A stretch of DNA of 64,000 bases from Rubrobacter taiwanensis (GTDB taxonomy: Bacteria > Actinomycetota > Rubrobacteria > Rubrobacterales > Rubrobacteraceae), in NCBI RefSeq assembly GCF_004337705.1, contig NZ_SKBU01000006.1:186001-250000 (forward strand), read 5' to 3'. A model generated the notes under the pieces. The model saw only the letters and a list, made by a program, of their open reading frames with translations. It ran no database searches and had not been told where the DNA came from. A program made the position numbers and the translations under genes. Shown here piece after piece: positions 34,042-41,778 of this stretch; the first letter of the stretch is position 1, and each line of letters starts with the position of its first letter.

Positions 34042-34073
34042 GCGTTGTTTGATCCGTAAGCGTTGTTTGATCC
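34038..34073. repeat. Perfect tandem duplication of 18 bp
   Basis: Two identical copies of GTAAGCGTTGTTTGATCC (34038-34055 and 34056-34073). The first contains the stop codon of cupin 1. It lies between that gene and the Fur box, and may be a recent slippage event or a regulator site. Confidence 0.85.
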
Positions 34074-34114
34074 AGATCACTGTCCCCACACTAAACCCCC
34101 TTTAACATTTTAGC

Positions 34115-34133
34115 GTTAATGATAATCATTAGC
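34115..34133. promoter_or_regulatory. Fur box upstream of heme uptake operon
   Basis: GTTAATGATAATCATTAGC matches the classical 19-bp Fur consensus at 17 of 19 positions. It lies 34 bp before the HmuT start codon, so iron-dependent repression of hmuTUV is very likely. Confidence 0.85.
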
Positions 34134-34167
34134 ATGTCCTCGGGAGTTACGTGTGGGAGGTGGTGAA

Positions 34168-35175
34168 ATGACGAGAAGAGGGGGGCTGGCAGTGTTGTGT
34201 CTGGCCCTGGTCTTCTCTGTGGCCTGTGGATCGCGGGGAGATTCCGGGGAGAGTTCGCGGGGCTCTGTTGCTTCGGAGGGGGAACCGGTTCGGAGCGGGG
34301 AGAGGGCGAGTCCTGAAGGGGGTCTGGAGCCGCGGCTACCGGCTACGGTGGCGAGTGCCGATGGGGAGGAGGTGACGGTCGGGGATGTGAGCAGGATCGT
34401 CCCGCTCAACGGGGACATAGCGGAGATTGTGTGGGCTTTGGGGCTTGGGGAGAACGTCGTCGGCACCGACGTGAGCGCGACCTACCCGGAGGAGGCGCAG
34501 GAGCTGCCCAAGTTCGGCTACCAGCGGGAGCTAAACGCTGAGGGGATACTCTCGCTTAACCCCAGCGTGGTAATAGGCACTGAGGAGGCCGGACCTCCGG
34601 AGGTGATAGAGCAGATCCGGGCTTCCGGCGTGCCGGTCGTCATTTTGGAGGACCCGCCGACTCTGGAGGCTCCGGAGCAGAAGATCCGGGGCGTCGCCGA
34701 GGCCTTGGGGGTGCCGGAGAAGGGAGAAGAGCTTGCAACGCGGACCCGGGAGGAGATAGACGAAGCTCTGGAGCTCGCCGGAGAGACCGAGTCCGAACCC
34801 AGCGTGATGTTCCTCTACGTGCGGGGGCAGGGGACGCAGATGATCGGGGGCCGCGGCTCTACCGCCGACACCCTCATTCAGGCCGCCGGCGGCATCGACG
34901 CCGGGACCGAGGCCGGGATAGACGGCTACCGGCCGCTCACCCCGGAGGCGCTCTCCGCAGCCCAGCCGGACGTGTTGCTCCTGCTCTCGGCCGGCCTGGA
35001 GTCCGTCGGCGGCGAGGAGGGGCTGCTTCGGATACCCGGCATCGCCGAGACGCCTGCCGCGCAGGAGGGCCGCATCCTCGCCTACGACGACCTGTACCTG
35101 CTCGGCATGGGTCCCCGTACCGGCCAGGCGCTCAGGGAGCTCGTGCTCGATCTGCACCCCGAACTGGAGGAGTAG
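34168..35175 (+). CDS. hmuT: Heme ABC transporter substrate-binding lipoprotein
   Basis: A 335-residue class III binding protein. The lipobox FSVACG follows a hydrophobic signal. HmuT-type features are VVGTDVSATYPEEAQELPK, the Tyr in FGYQREL (candidate axial heme ligand region), LLLSAGLESVGG, and YLLGMGPRTGQAL near the end. It captures heme or hemin and hands it to HmuUV. The ATG at 34168 follows GGAGGTGG. It is the first gene of the operon under the Fur box. A corrinoid or siderophore substrate is possible but less likely. Confidence 0.85.
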   Translation: MTRRGGLAVLCLALVFSVACGSRGDSGESSRGSVASEGEPVRSGERASPEGGLEPRLPATVASADGEEVTVGDVSRIVPLNGDIAEIVWALGLGENVVGTDVSATYPEEAQELPKFGYQRELNAEGILSLNPSVVIGTEEAGPPEVIEQIRASGVPVVILEDPPTLEAPEQKIRGVAEALGVPEKGEELATRTREEIDEALELAGETESEPSVMFLYVRGQGTQMIGGRGSTADTLIQAAGGIDAGTEAGIDGYRPLTPEALSAAQPDVLLLLSAGLESVGGEEGLLRIPGIAETPAAQEGRILAYDDLYLLGMGPRTGQALRELVLDLHPELEE

Positions 35176-35183
35176 ACGAAGAG

Positions 35184-36299
35184 GTGTTGGGGAGTACCGG
35201 AGCGAGAGCGCTGAAGGCGCTGCGGCGTAAGCGGGAGGTTGCGGGCTGGTTCTCCGGCGCGAGCGGGCGCTTGATCGCCCGGGCCGCGCTCTTCCCGTTG
35301 CTGACGGTGGCGCTGGTCGCGGCGGTGCTGCTGAACGTAGGGCTCGGGGCCGTCGGGATCGGGCCGCTGGAGGTCGTCGCGATCCTGGCCGGAGGAGCAG
35401 GGCTGGACCTCGGGGTCCCGTACACCGAACAGCAGGCGGCGGTGCTGTGGGGGATCCGGCTGCCCCGGGTCGCGTTGGGCGCGCTGGTGGGCGGAGGGCT
35501 CGCGGTGGCCGGAGCCGCGCTGCAGGGTATCTTCCGCAACCCGCTTGCCGAGCCCGGCATCATCGGGGTCTCCAGCGGCGCGGCGCTCGGTGCGGTGGCC
35601 GCCATCGTGTTCGGGATCGCCGCCTTCGGAGGACTCGCGCTGCCGTTCTTCGCCTTCGGCGGCGGTCTTCTCGCCACGCTCACCGTCTACGCCTTCGCCC
35701 GCCACGGCGGCCGGACGGAGGTCGTGACCCTCATCCTCACCGGCATCGCCGTGAACGCCGTGGCCGGCGCGGGAACGGGTCTCCTGACCACGATGGCCAC
35801 CGATGCCCAGCTCCGCAACATCGTGTTCTGGACGCTCGGCAGCCTCGGGGGAGCCACGTGGCCGGCGGTGCTGACCGTTCTGCCGTTCGTCGGAGCCGGA
35901 GCGTTCCTCGCAGCACGCCGGGGCCGGGAGCTGAACCTGATGGTCCTCGGCGAGAGCGAGGCGCAGCACCTCGGCGTCTCCACCGAGCGGGTACGCCTGG
36001 CGCTCATAGCCCTCGCGGCCCTCATCACGGGCGCAGCCGTCTCGGTCTCCGGGATCATCGGTTTCGTGGGGCTGGTGGTGCCGCACCTGATCCGGCTGCT
36101 CTCAGGCCCCGACCACCGCACGCTCCTGCCGGCCAGCGTCCTGGGCGGCGCGGCCCTCCTGCTCCTGGCCGACCTCGCCGCCCGCACCCTGGTCATCCCC
36201 GCCGAGCTGCCCCTGGGAGTCGTCACAGCCTTCGTCGGCGGCCCGTTCTTCCTCTGGCTGTTGCACCGCACCCGCAAGCAGCATGGGGGCTGGGGATGA
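35184..36299 (+). CDS. hmuU: Heme ABC transporter permease
   Basis: A 371-residue FecCD-family permease with about ten hydrophobic segments. Family landmarks are IRLPRVALGALVGGGLAVAG, LQGIFRNPLAEPGIIGVSSG, and GIIGFVGLVVPHLIRLLSGPDHR. Homodimers form the heme channel in the membrane. GTG start nine bases after the hmuT stop, with GGAGG in the last codons of hmuT. Its stop overlaps the start of hmuV. Confidence 0.9.
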   Translation: MLGSTGARALKALRRKREVAGWFSGASGRLIARAALFPLLTVALVAAVLLNVGLGAVGIGPLEVVAILAGGAGLDLGVPYTEQQAAVLWGIRLPRVALGALVGGGLAVAGAALQGIFRNPLAEPGIIGVSSGAALGAVAAIVFGIAAFGGLALPFFAFGGGLLATLTVYAFARHGGRTEVVTLILTGIAVNAVAGAGTGLLTTMATDAQLRNIVFWTLGSLGGATWPAVLTVLPFVGAGAFLAARRGRELNLMVLGESEAQHLGVSTERVRLALIALAALITGAAVSVSGIIGFVGLVVPHLIRLLSGPDHRTLLPASVLGGAALLLLADLAARTLVIPAELPLGVVTAFVGGPFFLWLLHRTRKQHGGWG

Positions 36300-37132
36300 G
36301 ATACGCCGCCCTTCAGGCCCGCGACCTCGGGTACTCCGCCGGAGCGAGCCGCCTGCTCGGCGGCGTCGAGCTGGAGCTCTACCCCGGAGAGCTCCTGGCG
36401 CTCGTCGGCCCCAACGGGGCAGGCAAGACGACCCTGCTGCGGCTGCTCGCAGGGGACGCTGAGCCGGCCGAAGGGGAGGTCCTGCTCTACGGCCGGCCAC
36501 TATCCGATTATGCGGTCCGGGAACTCGCCTTGAAGCGCTCTGTGCTGCCGCAGCAGACGTACCTCCGGTTCGCCTTCACCGCGCTGGAGGTCGTGCTGAT
36601 GGGCCGCGCGCCGCATCTGGGCTTCGGACGGGACGAGGGCCCGGAGGATCTGGCGGTGGCGAGACGCTGCATGGAGCAGACCGACACCCGGCACCTGGAG
36701 GCCCGCAGCTACCCCACCCTCTCGGGCGGCGAGCAGCGGCGCGTCACCCTCGCGCGCGTCCTGGCGCAGGAGGCGCCGGTGATGCTCCTCGACGAGCCGA
36801 CGGCCGCCCTGGACATCCGCCACCAGGAGCTGGTGATGGAGACGGCGCGCGGGCTCGCAGCCGGCGGGGCCGCGGTCCTGGCCGTGCTGCACGACCTGAA
36901 CCTCGCCGCCGCCCACGCCGACCGGGTGGCCGTCTTGAGCGGGGGAGAGCTGGTCGCGCTGGGCCGGCCGGCAGAGGTGATGACGGCGGATTTGCTCTCC
37001 GGAGTCTTCGACTACCCGATCTCCGTCACCGAGCACCCGGCCCGCGGGACGCCGCTGATACTCCCGCTGCCCCGAACCGGACCGGCAGAGGAGAGAACAG
37101 GAATGAGGAACGCAGACCGACATCCAGATTAA
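36296..37132 (+). CDS. hmuV: Heme ABC transporter ATPase
   Basis: A 278-residue ATPase: Walker A GPNGAGKTT, Q-loop in LPQQTYL, signature LSGGEQRRVTLAR, Walker B VMLLDEPTAALD and switch His in LHDLNLA. It energises heme import by HmuU. The ATG at 36296 overlaps the hmuU stop (ATGA). The C-terminal tail of about 25 residues (after LILPLP) is Arg-rich and not conserved in the family as far as I know. Confidence 0.9.
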   Translation: MRYAALQARDLGYSAGASRLLGGVELELYPGELLALVGPNGAGKTTLLRLLAGDAEPAEGEVLLYGRPLSDYAVRELALKRSVLPQQTYLRFAFTALEVVLMGRAPHLGFGRDEGPEDLAVARRCMEQTDTRHLEARSYPTLSGGEQRRVTLARVLAQEAPVMLLDEPTAALDIRHQELVMETARGLAAGGAAVLAVLHDLNLAAAHADRVAVLSGGELVALGRPAEVMTADLLSGVFDYPISVTEHPARGTPLILPLPRTGPAEERTGMRNADRHPD

Positions 37133-37241
37133 CCCCCGGACTCCGGTATCCCGAGCTGGCGCCGCTCAGGGAGATCAAACCCCATCACCCCCCTCTTCCT
37201 CACCAACCGCCCCCATGCCTCAAACCCCCTCAAGGAAGCGC

Positions 37242-37268
37242 TTTATCTATGACATTTTATGTATTAGT
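37242..37268 (+). promoter_or_regulatory. Conserved 27-bp element upstream of cupin gene 2
   Basis: Matches the element at 33572-33598 at 21 of 27 positions. Here the inner part, ACAT-TTT-ATGT (37252-37262), is a perfect inverted repeat. It ends 21 bp before the cupin ATG. Confidence 0.6.
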
Positions 37269-37289
37269 ATGTTTTCATGGAGGTGATAG

Positions 37290-37655
37290 ATGCGCGAGGA
37301 GAGAGGTGATCCGGGTCACGCGGCCGACCTGCGAAAGCTGGCTGCCGGGAGCCGGGGCAGTTTCGGGACGGTCTGGACGCTGGCGGGGAGCGAGGATCTG
37401 AACGCGAACCTCGTGCTCTTTTCGGCCGGAAGCGGTGTCGGGGAGCACGTCAGCGACGAGGTGGACGTCGTACTGGTCGGGGTGGCCGGTTCTGGAAGCG
37501 TCACCGTGGAGGGTAAGGAGCACCCGCTGGCGGCCGGGAGGCTGGTGTTTATCCCGAAAGGGGTCCGGCGTTCGGTGCGCAGCGGTTCGGAGGATTTCGC
37601 TTACCTCAGCCTCCACCGAAGGAAGGGCGCGTTGAAGATCGGCGGGAAGGGGTAG
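37290..37655 (+). CDS. Cupin-fold protein 2
   Basis: A 121-residue cupin (LVLFSAGSGVGEHVSDEVDV, GSVTVEGKEHPLAAGRLVF, IPKGVRRSVRSG). A possible metal site includes His in GEH and in KEH. The ATG follows GGAGGTGATAG. It is followed at once by the remains of a hemerythrin-like gene; cupin plus hemerythrin is a pairing seen in iron and nitric-oxide related contexts (inference). It resembles cupin 1 in size and promoter element but not closely in sequence. Confidence 0.8.
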   Translation: MREERGDPGHAADLRKLAAGSRGSFGTVWTLAGSEDLNANLVLFSAGSGVGEHVSDEVDVVLVGVAGSGSVTVEGKEHPLAAGRLVFIPKGVRRSVRSGSEDFAYLSLHRRKGALKIGGKG

Positions 37656-37660
37656 CGGGC

Positions 37661-37794
37661 GTGAAGCGGCCCTCAGGGAGTTCTCCGACGACCACCACCA
37701 GGGATTGGTGCGGGCGCTGCGGCTGCGGCGGGCGGCCGCAGGCGAAGGAGCGTCCGGGGAGGTGGCGGTGCGAGAGGCTAGCGTTCGGAGCTAG
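37661..37794 (+). pseudogene. Hemerythrin (HHE) domain remnant
   Basis: The frame beginning at 37672 reads LREFSDDHHQGLVRAL followed by LRLRRAA, the start of an HHE hemerythrin domain with its first iron His pair. A GTG at 37661 (MKRP) is in another frame; adding one base at 37671 would join them, so a one-base deletion is likely. The frame then ends at TAG 37792, after about 40 residues, where a complete protein would have well over 100. The rest of the gene is missing and the LCP gene abuts it. Probably a decayed partner of cupin 2. Confidence 0.6.
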
Positions 37795-38660
37795 TCTATC
37801 GTGTTCTCTACGGTCTGCCGGCCGGTGGCGGTGTCGGGGATCCAGTAGGAGATGCCGTCTATGTACTGAGGTGTGCCGGGATAGAGTTCGGCCGTCATCT
37901 CGCCGCGGGCGAGGCTCAGCCGCACGCCGAAGATGGCGAGCTCGACGGGGTTCATGTTCGTCTCGATGCTGTTCCAGGTGGCCCGGATCACGCCCGGCAA
38001 ATCCGGGATGTTCGCCGGCGAGGTGACTTCGGAGAAGGCTGCCTGCAGGAAGCGCTGCTGGCGCTCTATGCGCCCGATATCTGCCGTGGGGCCGCCCCGG
38101 TAGCGGACGTAGGCCAGGGCCTGCTCGCCGTTCAGTGTCTGGAGACCGGGCTGGAGGCTCACGCCGTCTACGTTCAGCGGCTCCTGCACGTCCAACGTGA
38201 TGCCGCCCATGGCGTCCACGATCTCCTCGACGCCCTCGAAGCGGATCACCACGTAGTTCCCGATCGAGCGTCCGGTGAAGCTCTCCAGCGTCTCCACGGT
38301 GAGTTCGGGCCCGCCATAGGCGAAGGCGGCGTTGATCTTATCCTGGCCGTGGCCCGGAATCTCGACCAGCGTGTCCCGTGGCACGGAGAGCATGCCGGCC
38401 CCGTTGTCGGTGCCCACGGCCGCGATCATGATCGTGTCCGAGCGGGAGGCCTCGTCCTCCGGGCGGGCGTCGCTCCCCAGCAGCACGACGCGCTGCGTTC
38501 CGAGGAGCGTGAAGAGGGCGTAGAGGACGAGCAGCGCGAAGAGGGCCAGCAGCGCCAGCGGCACCCAGCGCCGCCGCCTGCGGGGAGCGCTGGGGGGCCG
38601 GCGCTCCTCCGGGGACCGGAGCTCCGTGCGGGGGATGTGGCCGGCCCGGTAGACCCTCAT
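37791..38660 (-). CDS. LytR-CpsA-Psr family cell-envelope glycopolymer transferase
   Basis: A 289-residue LCP protein. A cytoplasmic Arg-rich N terminus is followed by one membrane segment (VPLALLALFALLVLYALFTLL, about 33-53). The catalytic domain shows LLGSDAR, RSDTIMIAAV, LSVPRDTLVEIPG and KINAAFAYGG, with the Arg/Asp residues that bind the polyprenyl pyrophosphate. Such enzymes attach teichoic-acid-like or other polymers to peptidoglycan outside the cell. It is single, divergent from the membrane protein at 38777. Confidence 0.9.
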   Translation of the reverse strand: MRVYRAGHIPRTELRSPEERRPPSAPRRRRRWVPLALLALFALLVLYALFTLLGTQRVVLLGSDARPEDEASRSDTIMIAAVGTDNGAGMLSVPRDTLVEIPGHGQDKINAAFAYGGPELTVETLESFTGRSIGNYVVIRFEGVEEIVDAMGGITLDVQEPLNVDGVSLQPGLQTLNGEQALAYVRYRGGPTADIGRIERQQRFLQAAFSEVTSPANIPDLPGVIRATWNSIETNMNPVELAIFGVRLSLARGEMTAELYPGTPQYIDGISYWIPDTATGRQTVENTID

Positions 38661-38776
38661 GCCCTCTCTATTCCTGCGGCGATCGATGACAACCTCCGGG
38701 AAGTCGTTGTAGAGATCACGTATTTTATCGTCGGGGTGTTCCGGAGCACAGTCCGGAGGCGGGAAATCCGGGTAGA

Positions 38777-39595
38777 ATGGTCTGCGTGAAGAGCCTCAAG
38801 AACAGCGCCCTCGGCCCCGAGGAAGAGCGGCTCGCGTGGGAGGGGCTGGCGAGTGCCTGCTCCGATCCGGTCCGGCGCCTCGGAGCCTTCCTGGTGATCG
38901 GGCTCGTCACCTTCTTCGCCGGCATCAGCGCCGTCGTCCTCTACTACAACTTCTTCGGGGTGCGGGCCGTCCCCCACGCCCTGTTCTACGCGACCATAGC
39001 TTTCGGGCTGCTGGTGGCGCTCGGCGGCTGGAGCATCTGGCTCGCAGGAAGCCTGCGCGACTACGCCTCTTTCCGCCGGGTGCTGGAGCGCAGCGGCCTC
39101 GACGCCCGGCGTCCGACGCTGGATGGCCTGGGCGTCTACTCCGACGAGCAGCTCCTGGCGCTGCGCTCCCGCTACGAGAACGCCCGCAGGCCGGCGGTCC
39201 GCCGGCTCTTTGAGCGGCTCTTCGGCTTCTCGCGCGACGATTCCTTCCGCTCCGGCCCGCTGAACGTCCGTCCCGGCACCTTCGAGATGGACAATCTGCG
39301 CGTCGAGTGGGAAGCGAACCTGATCCTCCTCAACGCCGGTTCGAAGCCACCGGAGGTGGGCTGGTGGCTGGAGAGCCGGATGGAGCTGCTCCCCCGCAAC
39401 CCGGACGAGACGCGCAAGATAATGTTCGCACTCCGCTACACTCGCGACTCCGTGCGCGCGCTCAAGCTGCGCTACGGCATCAGCATCCGGCGCTGGCACC
39501 GCACCGTCCCCGAAGGCCAGCTGTGGGACGCCATGCGCGACTACGACGAGGCCCGCCGCCTGCAGCTGGACCTGCAGCGCAAGATGCGCCGCTGA
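38777..39595 (+). CDS. Membrane protein of unknown function
   Basis: A 272-residue protein with two N-terminal membrane segments (LGAFLVIGLVTFFAGISAVVLYY and ATIAFGLLVALGGWSIWLAG) and a long cytoplasmic, Arg-rich C-terminal region including LRYGISIRRWHRTVPEG. No family recognised. An ATG/GTG ambiguity exists at the start (MVCV). It converges with the ornithine-cyclodeaminase-like gene, the two ends being one base apart. Confidence 0.7.
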   Translation: MVCVKSLKNSALGPEEERLAWEGLASACSDPVRRLGAFLVIGLVTFFAGISAVVLYYNFFGVRAVPHALFYATIAFGLLVALGGWSIWLAGSLRDYASFRRVLERSGLDARRPTLDGLGVYSDEQLLALRSRYENARRPAVRRLFERLFGFSRDDSFRSGPLNVRPGTFEMDNLRVEWEANLILLNAGSKPPEVGWWLESRMELLPRNPDETRKIMFALRYTRDSVRALKLRYGISIRRWHRTVPEGQLWDAMRDYDEARRLQLDLQRKMRR

Positions 39596-39596
39596 C

Positions 39597-40511
39597 TCAT
39601 GCCTCCGCCAGAGCGGCGCGGACGGCCGCGAGATCCCAGAGCGCGTGTCCCACGCTCTTGAAGACGACGGGACCGGCCCCGAACCCGCGGCCCTGCAACA
39701 CCTCCTCCAACTCCACAGCGTCCTCCCAATCGAAGGCCCCAACGTCCGCCGCCCGGATGAGGTCCCCGGCCTCCGCCCGCGCGCCTTCGAGCGTGTCCAC
39801 GACCACAACGGCCCGCGCCACCAGCCCCGGCGGCAGCTCCGCCATCTCCGGCCTGAACGCCCCGACCGCGGCGATGAAGGCCTCCTGAGTAACGCCCTCC
39901 GGCAGCACCGGCTCGGCGCTCGTGGTTGCGGTGACGACGAGCGGCACGTCTCCCAGGACTTCCTCCGGCCCATCCACGGCACGGGCCCGCATCCCCAGCC
40001 CCCGGGCGTGCTCCGCCAACCGCTCCGCAGACTCCCGGGTACGGGAGGCCACGAACGCCTCCCCCACTCCCAGCCCCTCCCGGAACGCTTCGAGGTGAGA
40101 GCGGCCCTGGGTGCCCGCCCCTACCACGAGCAGCGGCCCCTCAGGGTGGCGGGCCAGCTCTCGCGCGGCCAGCAGCGAGAGGGCGGCCGTGCGCCGGGCG
40201 GTGACGGCGGAGCCGTCGAGCAGCGCCAGCCGGCGGCCGGTCGCCGCCTCCATCACCACCACCTCGCCCCTGATGGCGGGGAGGCCGCGCCCCGCGTTCT
40301 CCGGGTGCACGGTGACGAGCTTGGTCATCGCCAGCTCCGCATCCGCGGCGGGCATTACGAGCAGAGTCCCGCCCTCCGGAAGCGGCACCGCCAGGCGCTC
40401 CGGGGCCCGGACGGCACCCCGGCCGCGGGCCAGCGCGACCTCCCGGATGGAGTCCGCCAGCCTAGCGTAAGGCAAGCGCTCGCGCGTCTCTTCGGCTCCG
40501 AGGATCCTCAC
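39597..40511 (-). CDS. Ornithine cyclodeaminase / mu-crystallin family reductase
   Basis: A 304-residue NAD(P)-dependent protein. TKLVTVHPENAGRGLPAI is the substrate-binding region, TARRTAALSLLAARELA follows, and VVGAGTQGRSHLEAF is the nucleotide motif. Family members include ornithine cyclodeaminase, alanine dehydrogenase and the cyclic ketimine reductase mu-crystallin. Its operon (FAD amine oxidase of MSOX type, ALDH7-like dehydrogenase) suggests a piperideine-2-carboxylate reductase of the pipecolate route (inference). GTG 40511 follows a perfect AGGAGG with a 7-nt spacer; its start is three bases from the previous stop. Confidence 0.85.
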   Translation of the reverse strand: MRILGAEETRERLPYARLADSIREVALARGRGAVRAPERLAVPLPEGGTLLVMPAADAELAMTKLVTVHPENAGRGLPAIRGEVVVMEAATGRRLALLDGSAVTARRTAALSLLAARELARHPEGPLLVVGAGTQGRSHLEAFREGLGVGEAFVASRTRESAERLAEHARGLGMRARAVDGPEEVLGDVPLVVTATTSAEPVLPEGVTQEAFIAAVGAFRPEMAELPPGLVARAVVVVDTLEGARAEAGDLIRAADVGAFDWEDAVELEEVLQGRGFGAGPVVFKSVGHALWDLAAVRAALAEA

Positions 40512-40513
40512 AT

Positions 40514-41644
40514 CTACACCTCCTTCAGGAACCGGGCCGGGGAGAAGAGGTCTATCGGGTGGGAGGTTTCGCCTTCGGTGGCGAGGTCGGCCAGGATCTC
40601 GCCGACCACGCTGCAGAACTTGTAGCCGTGCCCGGAGAACCCCGCGGCGACCGAGACGTTCGGGTGCTCGGGATGCGGGGAGAGGATGAAGTGGAAGTCC
40701 GGCGTGTTGGTGTACATGCACGCCGCCGCGTGCGCACAGCGCCCGGCGAGCGCCGGGATGTGTCGCGAGAGGCAGCCGCGGATGCGCTCCACCTCCTCCT
40801 CCTCGCGCACCTCCCGGTCCAGCGTCTCCGGCGTGCAGATCGCTCCGGCCACCCGGTGGAAGGCGGCCTTCACCCCGCCGTAGGCCCCGTCCGGGATGCC
40901 GTAGAACACGTCGCCGCCGGCCGGCTCCCAGATGAAGACCGGGAACCGCCCCAGGCTCTCCTGAGGCTCGAACCAGTACATGACCTGCCGCTCCACCCGC
41001 AGGGGGAGACCCAGATCCCCGAGGAGCTGCGGGGCCCAGGGGCCGGGACAGATCACGAGCCGCCCGGCCTCGTACGCTCCCCGGCCCGTCTCCACCCGCA
41101 CACCGCCACCCGATGCCTTCCACCGCAAGACCGGCTCCTCGAAGCGCAGCTCGGCTCCCCGGGCGGCCGCAAGGTCCAGGTGCGCCCGCACGGATTCCTC
41201 GGGATCGAGGAATCCCGCCCGCTCCTCATACAGAGCGACCGTCTCCGGAGTGGGGGCGAAGGCGGGGAAGCGCTCCCGGATCTCTTCCGCGTCCAGCAGC
41301 TCGTACGGCAGGCCATATTCTTCAGCGCTGCGGACGCTGCCGGAGACCAGCCCGCTCTCCCGGCGCCCGACCATCAGCCCGCCGGTGATGGTGAGCAGGC
41401 TCTTGCCGCACGCCCGCTCCAGCTCCTCCCACAGCTCGTAGGCGCGCAGCAGCAGCGGCACGTAGGCCGGGTCCTCGTAGTACGCCTGGCGGATGATGCG
41501 CGAACGGCCGTGGCTGGAGCCCCGATCGTGGGCCGGGGCGTACATCTCCAGCCCGAGCACCCGCCGGCCGCGGCGGGACAGCTCGCACGCGGCGGCGCTC
41601 CCCATTCCCCCCAGCCCGGCGACTATCACGTCGTAGCGTTCCAA
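40514..41644 (-). CDS. MSOX-family FAD amine oxidase (pipecolate/sarcosine oxidase type)
   Basis: A 376-residue flavoenzyme. The FAD motif [16 protein letters not shown] is next to the N terminus, and the covalent-FAD Cys lies in [12 protein letters not shown], followed by [11 protein letters not shown]. Specificity within the family (sarcosine, pipecolate, N-methyltryptophan) cannot be read directly; the partner genes point to L-pipecolate. TTG 41644 is favoured because GGAGG lies upstream and the protein then starts at the usual place; in-frame ATG 41686 is an alternative without a ribosome site. It lies 134 nt after the aldehyde dehydrogenase gene. Confidence 0.85.
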   Translation of the reverse strand: MERYDVIVAGLGGMGSAAACELSRRGRRVLGLEMYAPAHDRGSSHGRSRIIRQAYYEDPAYVPLLLRAYELWEELERACGKSLLTITGGLMVGRRESGLVSGSVRSAEEYGLPYELLDAEEIRERFPAFAPTPETVALYEERAGFLDPEESVRAHLDLAAARGAELRFEEPVLRWKASGGGVRVETGRGAYEAGRLVICPGPWAPQLLGDLGLPLRVERQVMYWFEPQESLGRFPVFIWEPAGGDVFYGIPDGAYGGVKAAFHRVAGAICTPETLDREVREEEEVERIRGCLSRHIPALAGRCAHAAACMYTNTPDFHFILSPHPEHPNVSVAAGFSGHGYKFCSVVGEILADLATEGETSHPIDLFSPARFLKEV

Positions 41645-41778
41645 GGCAGGCTCGCCCTCCGGTCTCTGTGGGCTCCGCGGCGGCATTCTACTACCCGGCG
41701 ATACCCGCGGCGAGCGCCGGTTAGAACGAGCCGGGCCGGTGTGGACCCCGATCATCCCGGCCTCGATGCCGGGGAGCT

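Noticed and set aside
37661-38026. 121-residue Arg/Cys/Ser-rich frame on the plus strand
   Set aside because: Mostly antisense to the LCP gene with unnatural composition; only the first 130 bases, in another frame, carry a hemerythrin remnant.
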